64,000 nt of DNA from Erysipelothrix sp. HDW6A (lineage in GTDB: Bacteria; Bacillota_I; Bacilli_A; Erysipelotrichales; Erysipelotrichaceae): positions 868,001-932,000 of the forward strand of contig NZ_CP049859.1 of the NCBI RefSeq assembly GCF_011400295.1, in the 5' to 3' direction. The notes beneath the pieces are model-generated. The model worked only from the letters and a program-made list of their open reading frames with translations, made no database searches and was not told the origin of the DNA. Each line of letters opens with the position of its first letter. Within the stretch, counting starts at the first letter, position 1. Positions 1-8,083 of the stretch are shown here, piece by piece. Both the position numbers and the translations under genes were made by a program.

Positions 1-149
1 AATGTGATGTTCAGACTTGAAATATTATCTTTAGCTATTAGTGCTTGTTTTTTCCCAAGTTCTGTAAGAGGGGAGTCACAAAAACCCTGAATCTTTTTCT
101 GTTGATTAAATAATGTTTGTCCATGTCTAATTAAGTATAGTGTTTTCAT
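1..149 (-). CDS. histidine phosphatase family protein (N-terminal part, runs off window)
   Basis: Only the first 49 codons are in the window. They start at an ATG at 147-149 on the minus strand and read toward position 1. The N-terminus has the phosphohistidine motif LIRHGQT, followed by DSPLTELG, the usual second signature of the phosphoglycerate-mutase-like superfamily. Such proteins remove phosphate from small metabolites or phosphoproteins through a phosphohistidine intermediate; the substrate cannot be told from this fragment. It lies just downstream of the aldo/keto reductase on the same strand with a 12-bp gap, so the two are probably co-transcribed. Confidence 0.8.
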   Translation of the reverse strand, partial: MKTLYLIRHGQTLFNQQKKIQGFCDSPLTELGKKQALIAKDNISSLNIT

Positions 150-161
150 TAATTATTTCCC

Positions 162-1013
162 TTACACATTTCTAACGAGTGAAACTAGGCGTTCAACTGC
201 TTCCGGTGTCTGATGATTGAAAAATGAACTTGTCTCTGTATCTAGAGATTGAATCAGTTCCATGTCGCTGTCAGAAAGTTCAAAGTCAAAGATATTAATG
301 TTTTCTTTCATTCTTTCTTTGTTAATTGTTTTTGATAATGGCACAATGTTTCTTTGGTGTAACCATCTTAGTATTACTTGTGCAACAGTCTTATCATATT
401 TGCTGCCGATCTTTTTCAATACTTGGTTATTGAATATATCATGTTGTCCTTCTGCAAAAGGGGCCCATGCTTGAACTTGTACGTTATACTTATTGTTAAA
501 AGGAACTGCTGCTATCTGTTGATGAAATGGATTTACTTCAATTTGATTCACTGAGGGAATAATTTCTTGGTTTAAACTCAAATCTACGAGTCTATCAGGA
601 TAAAAGTTGCTAACGCCAATTGCTTTGATTAATCCTTCTTTTTGACAATCTGACATGGCTCTATAAGTTCCGTAGTAGTCACCAATAGGCTGATGAATTA
701 ATACAAGATCAAGATAATCTAAACTCATTAGTTCTAAAGATTTTAGGATTGATTCTTTAGCTTTTTCATACCCTGAATTACTAATCCACACTTTTGTTGT
801 AATAAAAAGGTCTTCTCTTGGTATCCCTGATTTAGCAATTGCGTCACCTACTGCTTTTTCGTTTCCATAGGATTGTGCAGTATCAATGAGTCGATACCCA
901 ACGCCTAGTGCATCGATCACAGCATTTACACATTGGTCATAGTCAGTAATCTGAAATACACCAAATCCAACTGAAGGCATTTCTATACCGTTATTTAACA
1001 CAATATTTTTCAT
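162..1013 (-). CDS. aldo/keto reductase
   Basis: A 283-residue cytosolic NAD(P)H-dependent oxidoreductase of the AKR superfamily (2,5-diketo-D-gluconate reductase-like group). The catalytic tetrad is visible: Asp44 and Tyr49 in LIDTAQSYGNE, Lys74 in TTKVW and His107 in LVLIHQP. The cofactor-binding LSKT and the late KERMKENI segment are also present. I start at the ATG at 1011-1013 because a strong AAGGAGG lies just upstream; the frame is open 14 codons further but without a ribosome site. It is divergent from a MerR regulator and has a MerR-type promoter, so expression is probably induced by whatever that regulator senses. The physiological substrate is unknown, probably a reactive aldehyde or ketone. 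Confidence 0.92.
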   Translation of the reverse strand: MKNIVLNNGIEMPSVGFGVFQITDYDQCVNAVIDALGVGYRLIDTAQSYGNEKAVGDAIAKSGIPREDLFITTKVWISNSGYEKAKESILKSLELMSLDYLDLVLIHQPIGDYYGTYRAMSDCQKEGLIKAIGVSNFYPDRLVDLSLNQEIIPSVNQIEVNPFHQQIAAVPFNNKYNVQVQAWAPFAEGQHDIFNNQVLKKIGSKYDKTVAQVILRWLHQRNIVPLSKTINKERMKENINIFDFELSDSDMELIQSLDTETSSFFNHQTPEAVERLVSLVRNV

Positions 1014-1054
1014 TCTTCCTCCTTGATGATTAGTTACTAAGCATCTATAATACA

Positions 1055-1085
1055 ACTATACAGTACGGGAGTTACTATCGGTCAA
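1055..1085 (-). promoter_or_regulatory. MerR-type promoter of the aldo/keto reductase (19-bp spacer)
   Basis: On the minus strand, TTGACC (1080-1085) and TATAGT (1055-1060) are separated by 19 bp instead of 17. The spacer contains the imperfect dyad AGTA-N7-TACT. An over-long spacer with an internal dyad is the hallmark of promoters that MerR-family regulators untwist. The regulator gene starts 18 bp away in the other direction. Confidence 0.7.
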
Positions 1086-1102
1086 GAGAAAGCAGGTAAA
1101 TA

Positions 1103-1498
1103 ATGAGTGAGATATATACAATGAAACAAGTTTGTGGAATTACTGGACTAACTTATGATACTTTGAAATATTATTGTATTGAAGGACTGGTTCCAAATCA
1201 TAAAAGAAATCAAAGTAATCATCGAGTGTTTGATGACAAAGATGTAAACTGGATAAAAGGTTTGATTTGTTTAAGGAATTGTGGGATGAGTATAAAGTCA
1301 ATGAAAGACTATATGAATTTATGTATGGGTGGAATTGAAACAATAGACAATCGGAAGAAAATGTTAGAAGAAACTGAAACTCAACTGAATAAAGAATTAC
1401 AAAGAATAATAGAAGCCAAAAAATATATTGAAAACAAATTTTCGTACTATCAATCTATTGTAGATGGAGAAATAGAATATTCGAGTAACCTTGATTAA
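1103..1498 (+). CDS. MerR family transcriptional regulator
   Basis: A 131-residue DNA-binding regulator. The N-terminal winged helix begins with YTMKQVCGITGLTYDTLKYY (residues 5-24), where the usual RYY of the family is KYY. The second half is a coiled-coil dimerisation helix (about residues 85-120). There is no C-terminal sensory cysteine cluster, so it is not a metal or redox sensor of the MerR/SoxR kind; the small C-terminus resembles the NmlR/AdhR-like aldehyde-responsive group. It is divergent from the aldo/keto reductase, whose promoter has the 19-bp spacer these proteins act on. The effector is unknown; electrophilic aldehydes are a guess from the target gene. Confidence 0.88.
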   Translation: MSEIYTMKQVCGITGLTYDTLKYYCIEGLVPNHKRNQSNHRVFDDKDVNWIKGLICLRNCGMSIKSMKDYMNLCMGGIETIDNRKKMLEETETQLNKELQRIIEAKKYIENKFSYYQSIVDGEIEYSSNLD

Positions 1499-1605
1499 TA
1501 CTAAAAAACCCACTGAAAGTAAGGTCTTGAGGTAACTTCTGCTTTGATATTAGAAGTGGAAGTTACTGTTTCAATTAATACCCTACAATAAATGTTAAAA
1601 AGTAC

Positions 1606-1634
1606 TTGCTTAAGCGTTTGTTGTATGGTATATT
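1606..1634 (+). promoter_or_regulatory. promoter of the first tRNA-Asn/tRNA-Glu unit
   Basis: TTGCTT (1606-1611), a 17-bp spacer and TATATT (1629-1634) lie 18 bp before tRNA-Asn. The -10 region and the bases after it resemble the promoter of the second tRNA-Asn copy at 2592-2620. Confidence 0.7.
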
Positions 1635-1652
1635 TTATAAGCACTTGGCCAT

Positions 1653-1728
<76 letters not shown>

Positions 1729-1735
1729 TTAATTT

Positions 1736-1811
1736 GGCCCGTTGGAGAAACGGTTAACTCACATGCCTTTCACGCATGCATTCACGGGTTCGAATCCCGT
1801 ACGGGTCACCA
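1736..1811 (+). tRNA. tRNA-Glu (TTC)
   Basis: A 76-nt cloverleaf with acceptor GGCCCGT pairing ACGGGTC (one G-U pair), discriminator A and encoded CCA. The anticodon loop CTTTCAC gives TTC, which reads GAA/GAG. It is second in the Asn-Glu unit and is followed by an intrinsic terminator. An identical copy lies at 3278-3353. Confidence 0.97.
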
Positions 1812-1822
1812 ATGTGTAAATC

Positions 1823-1850
1823 AACTCTTACTTTATGTAAGAGTTTTTTA
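1823..1850 (+). terminator. intrinsic terminator of the first tRNA unit
   Basis: AACTCTTAC and GTAAGAGTT form a stem around a short TTTAT loop, followed by a T-run. Near-identical hairpins follow the tRNA copies at 2725 and 3365, so the duplicated unit included its terminator. Confidence 0.85.
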
Positions 1851-1886
1851 TTGTTTTGTGTTAGGATAAATCTAGAGGTGATTTCA

Positions 1887-2558
1887 ATGGAAATACAAGT
1901 TAATGGCGTAACACTCTATTATGAAGTTCTAGGTAATGGACCGAAACCATTTATTTTTCTTCACGGAAATGGCGAAGACCATAACACATTTACAGGTATT
2001 GAAAAGTATTTAGGTGATAGCTATACGCTTTATTTAGTTGATAGCCGTGGTCATGGTCAAAGTAGCAATCTTGAAAAGATTACCTATGGTGATATTGCTG
2101 AGGATCTAATATCCTTTATTAAGTCTTTAAATCTCAAGAAACCACATGTCTTTGGTTATTCAGATGGAGGTAATGTAGCTTTGATTGCAGCGATTGCTCA
2201 AACTGATCTTTTAGCTGACATAATGATTGCGGGAGCTAATGCTACACCAGAAGGCCTAGGAACAGCTTTGAGAGCTATGAAAGAAGAATATAAGTACAAA
2301 CCTAATAAATATCTTAAGATGATGCTAGACGAGCCTAATTTGAGCTCTGATGATTTATCTAGAATTAATAATAAAGTCTATGTTGTTCGAGGAGAACATG
2401 ATGTCATTACGAGAGACCATACACAGTGGATTGCTCAATCCATCCCTAATTCAGAATACATAGAAGTAGAAAATCAGGATCATGGATCGTACGTATCGGA
2501 TTCTTTAATGCTATCAACAATCATAAAAAAATATATGACTGAAGATACTAGAGAATAA
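1887..2558 (+). CDS. alpha/beta hydrolase
   Basis: A 223-residue alpha/beta-fold hydrolase, presumably cytosolic because no signal peptide is seen. The oxyanion-hole motif FLHGNGED is at residues 24-31. The nucleophile elbow GYSDGG holds Ser92, and Asp172 (RGEHD) and His199 (NQDHG) complete the triad. The start is the ATG at 1887, preceded by GAGGTG; the open frame upstream runs through the tRNA-Glu gene and is not coding. It sits alone between two tRNA units. The substrate is unknown, probably an ester or lactone-type compound. Confidence 0.9.
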   Translation: MEIQVNGVTLYYEVLGNGPKPFIFLHGNGEDHNTFTGIEKYLGDSYTLYLVDSRGHGQSSNLEKITYGDIAEDLISFIKSLNLKKPHVFGYSDGGNVALIAAIAQTDLLADIMIAGANATPEGLGTALRAMKEEYKYKPNKYLKMMLDEPNLSSDDLSRINNKVYVVRGEHDVITRDHTQWIAQSIPNSEYIEVENQDHGSYVSDSLMLSTIIKKYMTEDTRE

Positions 2559-2591
2559 GCACAATAATTTATGGAAAATGCGCTTTTCATA

Positions 2592-2620
2592 TTGCCAATA
2601 CTTTGGTTATATGATATATT
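2592..2620 (+). promoter_or_regulatory. promoter of the second tRNA-Asn
   Basis: TTGCCA (2592-2597), a 17-bp spacer and TATATT (2615-2620), ending 17 bp before the tRNA. The layout matches the promoter at 1606-1634. Confidence 0.7.
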
Positions 2621-2637
2621 TTATAGGCGTTCAAAAT

Positions 2638-2713
<76 letters not shown>

Positions 2714-2724
2714 TAAAGATATTT

Positions 2725-2752
2725 AACTCTTACTATCCAGTAAGAGTTTTTA
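2725..2752 (+). terminator. intrinsic terminator after second tRNA-Asn
   Basis: AACTCTTAC / GTAAGAGTT stem with a six-base loop and a following T-run; the same hairpin type as at 1823 and 3365. Confidence 0.85.
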
Positions 2753-2761
2753 TTTACGCCA

Positions 2762-2793
2762 AGAAAAAAGCATCTAAATTTACTTAGATGCTT
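2762..2793 (-). terminator. terminator of the small minus-strand gene at 2798
   Basis: On the minus strand AAGCATCTAA and TTAGATGCTT form a 10-bp stem followed by a run of six T. It begins right after the stop codon of the 114-residue protein gene. Confidence 0.85.
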
Positions 2794-2797
2794 ATTA

Positions 2798-3142
2798 TTA
2801 CCAAGTCTTTGTAAGACTTTCTAGAGTAGATTTAAATTTATAGAGAAGATTGTTTTCTCCGACAGTATTTATCTTGAAGAATACTGCCTCACTACCACCA
2901 GCAGTAATTGCTGCAACTTCTATGTCTTCACCGTTTCCAACGATTGTGACAGTTAAGGATAATCGGTTCTTTCCAAAATAACTATAACGTTCATAAACAC
3001 GTGTAGACACATTGACTGTACCATCATGATAATTATAGCTATCTTCAAAACTCATTGAAATACTCATTGAACGAATGCTATTATCTAAAACATTGAGGAA
3101 TGATTGATAATCACCTGTAGTTTTGTATATATATTTTGCCAT
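2798..3142 (-). CDS. small conserved protein, DUF6054-like
   Basis: A 114-residue soluble protein beginning MAKYIYKTTGDYQ, with no signal peptide and no membrane segment. The start at 3140-3142 is set by TAAGGAGGA upstream; the frame is open 17 codons further without a ribosome site. The conserved-looking core is YSYFGKNRLSLTVTIVGNGE followed by AAITAGGSEAVFF, an alternating beta-strand pattern. From memory it resembles the DUF6054 family of small Firmicute proteins, whose function is not known; a profile search would settle this. It is a single gene between two tRNA units with its own terminator. Confidence 0.75.
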   Translation of the reverse strand: MAKYIYKTTGDYQSFLNVLDNSIRSMSISMSFEDSYNYHDGTVNVSTRVYERYSYFGKNRLSLTVTIVGNGEDIEVAAITAGGSEAVFFKINTVGENNLLYKFKSTLESLTKTW

Positions 3143-3230
3143 GATTGTCCTCCTTATAAGTACATTATACCCATTATAGAGTGTTTTAAACAAACTTTTC
3201 TTAAAAAAGTTAATTTATATGTATTTTCTC

Positions 3231-3259
3231 TTTACACGATGAATATATATTGCTATAAT
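3231..3259 (+). promoter_or_regulatory. promoter of the second tRNA-Glu
   Basis: TTTACA (3231-3236), a 17-bp spacer and a perfect TATAAT (3254-3259), 18 bp before tRNA-Glu. Confidence 0.75.
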
Positions 3260-3277
3260 ACAAAGGCATTAATAAAT

Positions 3278-3353
3278 GGCCCGTTGGAGAAACGGTTAAC
3301 TCACATGCCTTTCACGCATGCATTCACGGGTTCGAATCCCGTACGGGTCACCA
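3278..3353 (+). tRNA. tRNA-Glu (TTC), second copy
   Basis: A 76-nt gene with the same sequence as the copy at 1736-1811, with CCA encoded. It has its own promoter and terminator. Confidence 0.97.
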
Positions 3354-3364
3354 TATCGAAATCA

Positions 3365-3393
3365 AAACTCTTACATTTAGTAAGAGTTTTTTT
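3365..3393 (+). terminator. intrinsic terminator after second tRNA-Glu
   Basis: AAACTCTTA / TAAGAGTTT stem followed by seven T; the third copy of this hairpin type in 1.6 kb. Confidence 0.85.
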
Positions 3394-3555
3394 ATATCAA
3401 ATTATTTTACTTAGTATCATATAACCGATAATACATAATTGGATATTTTTAGCGAGCTGTCATGATAACTTCATAAAACTTTTCAAAAATTATTGAGTGA
3501 ATATGATAGAATAGTTTAAATGGGTTTTACCCTAATGAAAGTAAGAGGATATGCA

Positions 3556-5355
3556 ATGTCAAATAAATATGAATTACCACAACGTTCAGAAGTAGCAATA
3601 CAAGATACTTGGGATTTGACACCAATCTTCGCAAGTGATGAAGCTTGGTATCAAGAGTTTGAAAAACTTAGTAAAGATCTTGGTGATGTAAGTGGGTTTA
3701 TCGGAAAACTTACAGATTCTGCAGATGCATTACTATCAGGTTTAAAATATCGTGATGATATGAGCTATCGCCTTGAAATGCTATATGTTTATGCACATCT
3801 AATGTTTGATGTCGATACAACTGACAGTAAGTATCAAGCAATGAATGCAAAGATTCAGTCACTTGTTGCTGATTTTGGTGCAAGTTTTGCATTTTATAGC
3901 ACTGAATTATTAGCAGGCGATGAGAAACAAATTCGAGGATTTCTTGAGTCAAATGAAGCATTAGGATTATATACTCATGAATTTGATCGACTCTTTAAAT
4001 CACGTGCTCACATTTTAAGTGATAAAGAAGAAAAACTCTTAGCATCAGCAGGAGAAATCTTTAGCATTCCTTCAACAACTTTCGGTATGATCAACAATGC
4101 CGATATTAAGTTCCCAACAATCAAAGATGAAAATGGCGTTGATGTTCAGTTATCGCATGGTATTTATTCATTAATGATGGAAAATCCTAATCGTGATTTA
4201 CGTGAACGCGCATTTAAAGCAATGCAAAACACTTATGGTGACCTAAAAAACACCTTAGCAAGTACATTGTCCGGAAATGTGAAGATTCATAACTACAGTG
4301 CTAGAATCCGTCACTATGAGTCGGCACGTCATCAAGCTTTATTTGGAAATGATATTGATGAAGCCGTTCACCAAAACTTAATCGATGGAATTCACAAGAA
4401 TATTCATTTACTTCATGATTATGTAGCATTACGTCAAGATGCACTTGGTTTAGAAGACATTCAAATGTATGACCTGTATACTCCAATGGTTGATGATGTA
4501 GACTTAAGCTTTACTTATGAAGAAGCAAAAGCAATCATTCTCGAAGCATTAAGCGTTATGGGTGAAGAATACTCAGCAGTCCTAAAACGTGCGTTTAACG
4601 AACGTTGGATTGACGTTAAAGAGAATAAAGGTAAACGTTCAGGTGCTTATTCCTCAGGTGTTTATGGTACAGCTCCATACATCCTTATGAACTGGCGTGA
4701 TACAATTGATAACATGTTCACCTTAGCTCATGAGTTAGGACACTCTGTTCACTCATACTTTACTCGTAAGTATCAACCTTATATTTATGGAGATTATTCA
4801 ATCTTTGTAGCAGAAGTTGCTTCAACTACAAACGAGAACCTATTACTTAACTACTTGTTAGATCAGTATGAAGATCCAAAAATTCGTGCATACTTACTTA
4901 ACCATTATCTTGATACAGTTAAAGGAACTGTATTCCGTCAAACTCAATTTGCAGAGTTTGAACATAATATCCATGTTGCTGATCAAGAAGGTACAGCATT
5001 AACTGCAGACTACCTCATTGATTCATACTATGCTCTAAATCAATACTACTATGGCGAGAAAGTATCAACAAAAGAAATAGGATACGAATGGGCACGTATT
5101 CCACACTTCTACTACAACTATTATGTTTACCAATATGCAACTGGATTCAGTGCAGCAACACTCTTCTCGGAGACAATCTATAACGGTGGAGATGCAACTC
5201 CTTATCTTGAATTCTTGAAATCAGGAAGTAAAGATTACCCAATTAATGTCTTGAAAAAAGCAGGTGTAGATATGCATGATACCCTCGCAATTGATACTAC
5301 ATTGAATAAGTTTGATGAATGCCTAAAAGAATTACGTACATTAATTGTTAAATAG
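3556..5355 (+). CDS. pepF: oligoendopeptidase F
   Basis: A 599-residue cytosolic zinc metallopeptidase of family M3 that cuts short peptides. The zinc site HELGH is at residues 392-396, with the third ligand expected in the following EVAST-type helix (FVAEVASTTNE). The N-terminal helical lobe (about residues 5-200) matches the M3 N-terminal domain, and the length is normal for PepF (about 600). The ATG at 3556 follows AAGAGGAT at a suitable distance; the 12 codons upstream lack a ribosome site. It is a single-gene unit with a strong terminator at 5363. Its role is probably peptide turnover. Confidence 0.95.
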   Translation: MSNKYELPQRSEVAIQDTWDLTPIFASDEAWYQEFEKLSKDLGDVSGFIGKLTDSADALLSGLKYRDDMSYRLEMLYVYAHLMFDVDTTDSKYQAMNAKIQSLVADFGASFAFYSTELLAGDEKQIRGFLESNEALGLYTHEFDRLFKSRAHILSDKEEKLLASAGEIFSIPSTTFGMINNADIKFPTIKDENGVDVQLSHGIYSLMMENPNRDLRERAFKAMQNTYGDLKNTLASTLSGNVKIHNYSARIRHYESARHQALFGNDIDEAVHQNLIDGIHKNIHLLHDYVALRQDALGLEDIQMYDLYTPMVDDVDLSFTYEEAKAIILEALSVMGEEYSAVLKRAFNERWIDVKENKGKRSGAYSSGVYGTAPYILMNWRDTIDNMFTLAHELGHSVHSYFTRKYQPYIYGDYSIFVAEVASTTNENLLLNYLLDQYEDPKIRAYLLNHYLDTVKGTVFRQTQFAEFEHNIHVADQEGTALTADYLIDSYYALNQYYYGEKVSTKEIGYEWARIPHFYYNYYVYQYATGFSAATLFSETIYNGGDATPYLEFLKSGSKDYPINVLKKAGVDMHDTLAIDTTLNKFDECLKELRTLIVK

Positions 5356-5362
5356 TTAAATG

Positions 5363-5397
5363 ACTCAGGAAGTACAAAGCTTCCTGAGTTTTTTTTA
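5363..5397 (+). terminator. intrinsic terminator of pepF
   Basis: ACTCAGGAAG / CTTCCTGAGT, a 10-bp stem followed by eight T. Confidence 0.92.
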
Positions 5398-5455
5398 TTA
5401 CATACCATGCATTGAATACTCTTTGATTGTACAATAAGAAAAAGAGGGTGTAGGT

Positions 5456-6394
5456 ATGAAGTGTTGTTCAATTAACAGAGATAATGTAATGAATTCTAAT
5501 GAAAATGTTGCGAACATATTGAGAGAATTTTCAAAAACTGATGTATTAATGGTTCAGATTCCGCAAGGAAGCTACAGTATTGGTGACAACTCTGATATCG
5601 GTTTTGATACGGACCATGAGTTTCTTCAACAAGACGTCCATCTCGATTCATTCAAGATTGATATTACAAGTGTTACAAATTTACAATTTAGAAAATTTGT
5701 AGAAGAGACTGGATACATTACAGATGCTGAGCTTGTTGGTTCATCGTTTGTCTTTAAGTCATTATTGGAAAATGAAAAGTATCGAGACGTCCCAGGTTTA
5801 GACTGGTGGAAAGATGTTGAAGGAGCTAACTGGAAATATCCTTTTGGAGATAAACGCTCATATGAGCAACTTCTTAATCATCCAGTGGTTCATGTAAGTG
5901 CTCGTGATGCTCTTTCCTGCTGTAAATGGGCAGGAAAACGGCTGCCTCATGAAATCGAATGAGAAGCTGCGGCAAGAGGCGGGAAGTCTGGTTCATTGTA
6001 TCCATGGGGTAATGAGCTTGAGCTTGATGGTATTCATCGATGCAATGTCTTGCATGGGGACTTTCCAAGTGAGAATACACTGGAAGATGGATACCATGAA
6101 ACTGCTCCTGTCGATGCTTTTTATACCAATGATTACGGGATTCAAAAGATGATTGGGAATGTATGGGAATTATGTTCCAATAAAGCCCGAATTGATAGAG
6201 AAGAGATACAAGTAGAATCGATTGATGAGCAGATTGAAATTTATCAACAAGGGTCTATTGATTACTACGCGGCTAAGGGTGGATCATTTCTTTGCCATGA
6301 ATCGTATTGTAATCGATACCGATTAAAAGCCAGAAACGGGGTAGACCGTCTTACTTCTGCAAGTAATATCGGTTTCCGTTGTGTACAAGAGTAA
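5456..6394 (+). pseudogene. formylglycine-generating enzyme family protein, interrupted by in-frame TGA
   Basis: Read through one TGA at 5960-5962 (codon 169), the frame encodes about 312 residues of a sulfatase-modifying factor (SUMF1/FGE) protein. Family landmarks before the stop are PQGSYSIGDN, the GSSFVF segment, and HPVVHVS...WAGKRLP. After it come EAAARGG, YPWGNE, GNVWELC and GGSFLCHESYCNRYR. The stop replaces the Trp of the family's highly conserved TEAEWE-type motif, so it is a single TGG-to-TGA change. Both FGE catalytic cysteines are kept (codons 280 and 285, C-x4-C), so the intact protein would be a true oxygen-dependent formylglycine generator and not only an FGE-fold relative. 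No sulfatase is in the window. It could be a recent pseudogene, a sequencing error or a low-level readthrough gene. Confidence 0.85.
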
Positions 6395-6398
6395 AAGA

Positions 6399-6427
6399 AA
6401 AGTTTGGCAATTGGCCAAACTTTTTTA
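6399..6427. terminator. bidirectional terminator between the FGE pseudogene and the CoA-binding gene
   Basis: AGTTTGGC / GCCAAACT (8 bp, 5-base loop) with a T-run on the right and an A-rich tract on the left. It serves the two convergent genes; the T-run touches the stop codon of the minus-strand gene. Confidence 0.85.
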
Positions 6428-6814
6428 GTTTTCGTTTCGATTGTAGGTTGCGATGACACAATCTTTAATAATATTTAGATTGAGTGACTCAGCTTTCTTA
6501 ACAAGTTCTTCGCTAAGAGTTCCTGGCTGTAACCAAATCGTTTGTATTCCTTTTTCAACAACATCATCCAATGCATTAATTCCAATAGATGCATTCACAA
6601 AGAACACAGCTACATCAACATTTTGTGGAATGTCGCTAACCTTTTTATAAACAGGGTCATTGTCCAATGTTTCAAGTGTTGGATGAACTGGATATACATG
6701 TTTACCTTTTGATTTTAAGAGTTTGTAGGCATAATTCGACATACGTGTCTCGTCATTACTGGCACCAATAATCGCAAAGGCTTTGTTACTTAAAAGTACT
6801 TCATAAGGATTCAT
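6425..6814 (-). CDS. CoA-binding domain protein (YccU-like)
   Basis: A 129-residue single-domain Rossmann protein of the CoA_binding_2 family. The nucleotide-binding start AFAIIGASND lies near the N-terminus (residues 12-21), and VYPVHP, VDVAVFFVN and IWLQPG follow as the usual strand-end motifs. It has no catalytic domain; relatives bind CoA or related nucleotides and have no settled function. The start at 6812-6814 follows AAAGGAGA at correct spacing. It is 55 bp downstream of the ring-cleaving dioxygenase on the same strand with no terminator seen between, so they are probably co-transcribed. Confidence 0.88.
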   Translation of the reverse strand: MNPYEVLLSNKAFAIIGASNDETRMSNYAYKLLKSKGKHVYPVHPTLETLDNDPVYKKVSDIPQNVDVAVFFVNASIGINALDDVVEKGIQTIWLQPGTLSEELVKKAESLNLNIIKDCVIATYNRNEN

Positions 6815-6869
6815 AGGAGAATCTCCTTTCGTAAGGATACTTTATCATATAATTGTGTTGATTTGATGA

Positions 6870-7838
6870 TTATTTTCTGTAGTTAATTCGTGTTGTATCG
6901 AAAGGACGGATTGTTCTTTCAATTTCTTCACGATTGCCTTCTAAGAATGGTGGTAAGCTTAAGCTTTCACCAAGTGTTGCGAGAGGCTCATCAACTGTAA
7001 ATCCTGGTACATCAGTCGCAAATTCATAAAGAATGCTATCAACACGTGTATAGAGTGATTCAAAATAGAATCGTGTTACAAATCCTGAGTTAGGATAGTA
7101 TAGACTGTTCACATGTTCAATACGTTTCATAAGTTCTGCATGGTCTGGAATTCGTAAAGCAATATGGTGAACTGAACCATACCCTTGGTATTCGTTTTGT
7201 GATTTTTGATCAACGCGTACATGAATACTTGAGCTGTTTCCGCCATCACCTGTTTCGTAGCGGATAGCACCTTCTTCTTCACCAATACGTCTAAAGCCTA
7301 ATGTATCAATTAACCATGATTCTTGGCCTTCTAAATGACGTACAGTGATTTCAATGGTACCGATACCAATAATCGCGAACTCATCAGGAACATCACTCCA
7401 CTGGTTTGGAGTTCCTGGAGCTGTACCCCCAGCACCGTTTTCATCAGATACTAAACGATAACGTAGACCATCATGGTCTTCGAAACGTAAACCTTTAACC
7501 CCGAAAAGTTCATCAATGTCATGATGTTTGACTTTGAATTCTTCCAAACGTTTGAACCAGTAATCTAACGCTGCATCACTTGGAACACGAAGTCCAATTG
7601 AAGTGATAGCGTTTGTACCACGAACCGCTTTAGGAATACCCGGGAAGTCGAAGTATGTTAAGTCGTTACCTGCTGATGCATTCTCATCTCCGAAGAACGT
7701 ATGATAGGCAGTAACGTCATCTTGATTAACTGTCTTCTTTAAGAGACGAAGACCTAAAACTTGAGTCATAAATTCATAATTCTTTTGTGCATCACTTGCG
7801 ATTGAAGTAATGTGATGCCAACCTGTAATTTTTTTCAT
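6870..7838 (-). CDS. ring-cleaving dioxygenase / VOC family protein (MhqA/MhqO-like)
   Basis: A 322-residue protein with two vicinal-oxygen-chelate modules (about residues 5-130 and 155-285). Likely metal ligands are the His in GWHHIT (residues 7-10) and the His in YGSVHHIALR. Its length and the N-terminal HHITSIASDAQKN motif fit the Firmicute MhqA/MhqE/MhqO group, which removes quinones and catechol-like compounds. It is cytosolic, with a good ribosome site (AAAGGAG) before the ATG. A clear promoter lies upstream at 7865-7893. The actual aromatic substrate is not known, and some relatives may be glyoxalases. Confidence 0.88.
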   Translation of the reverse strand: MKKITGWHHITSIASDAQKNYEFMTQVLGLRLLKKTVNQDDVTAYHTFFGDENASAGNDLTYFDFPGIPKAVRGTNAITSIGLRVPSDAALDYWFKRLEEFKVKHHDIDELFGVKGLRFEDHDGLRYRLVSDENGAGGTAPGTPNQWSDVPDEFAIIGIGTIEITVRHLEGQESWLIDTLGFRRIGEEEGAIRYETGDGGNSSSIHVRVDQKSQNEYQGYGSVHHIALRIPDHAELMKRIEHVNSLYYPNSGFVTRFYFESLYTRVDSILYEFATDVPGFTVDEPLATLGESLSLPPFLEGNREEIERTIRPFDTTRINYRK

Positions 7839-7864
7839 ATGGGTAATACTCCTTTTCTACTTCT

Positions 7865-7893
7865 ATCCTATTTGATTTTATTCTCTACTGCAA
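7865..7893 (-). promoter_or_regulatory. promoter of the ring-cleaving dioxygenase
   Basis: On the minus strand TTGCAG (7888-7893), a 17-bp spacer and TAGGAT (7865-7870). Just upstream is a 9-bp direct repeat CTGTTATTC at 7911-7919 and 7926-7934 (15-bp period), a possible regulator site. Confidence 0.6.
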
Positions 7894-8030
7894 GATTGTT
7901 GACTAATGGACTGTTATTCACAAGCCTGTTATTCTCTTCACGACCTTTACCATAACGATAAACGATAAAAAGTTAATGTTTCAGATTTACATTTTTGAAT
8001 TTCAGTGTTTTCCGGTGCTTTTCTTCAACA

Positions 8031-8059
8031 TTGAACACATGTCTATGCTTTAATATATT
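8031..8059 (+). promoter_or_regulatory. promoter of the nrd operon
   Basis: TTGAAC (8031-8036), a 17-bp spacer and TATATT (8054-8059), 25 bp before nrdI, with AAGGGGAGG as ribosome site. I could not find a convincing pair of NrdR boxes. Confidence 0.7.
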
Positions 8060-8083
8060 TAGCTTTAAGGGGAGGTAGTAAAA

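Noticed and set aside
1499-1605. Hairpin GTAACTTC / GAAGTTAC after the MerR gene as a terminator
   Set aside because: The stem is interrupted by a long loop and has no T-run. It may be a weak structure, but I could not support it as a terminator.
1776-1886. Upstream extension of the hydrolase reading frame
   Set aside because: It covers part of tRNA-Glu and its terminator; the ATG at 1887 has the ribosome site.
5960-5962. TGA read as Trp throughout this genome (Mycoplasma-type code)
   Set aside because: TGG encodes Trp in all conserved positions I checked, such as KPWRQKG in rplD, and TGA ends many genes including nrdF, folT and map. The code is standard; the single TGA needs a local explanation.
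5960-5962. Selenocysteine at the in-frame TGA
   Set aside because: The position is a conserved Trp of the family and not a Cys or catalytic site, and no convincing SECIS-like hairpin follows it. Both catalytic residues are ordinary Cys codons.
7911-7934. CRISPR-like repeat
   Set aside because: Only two 9-bp copies, 15 bp apart; too short and too few. Treated as a possible regulator site.
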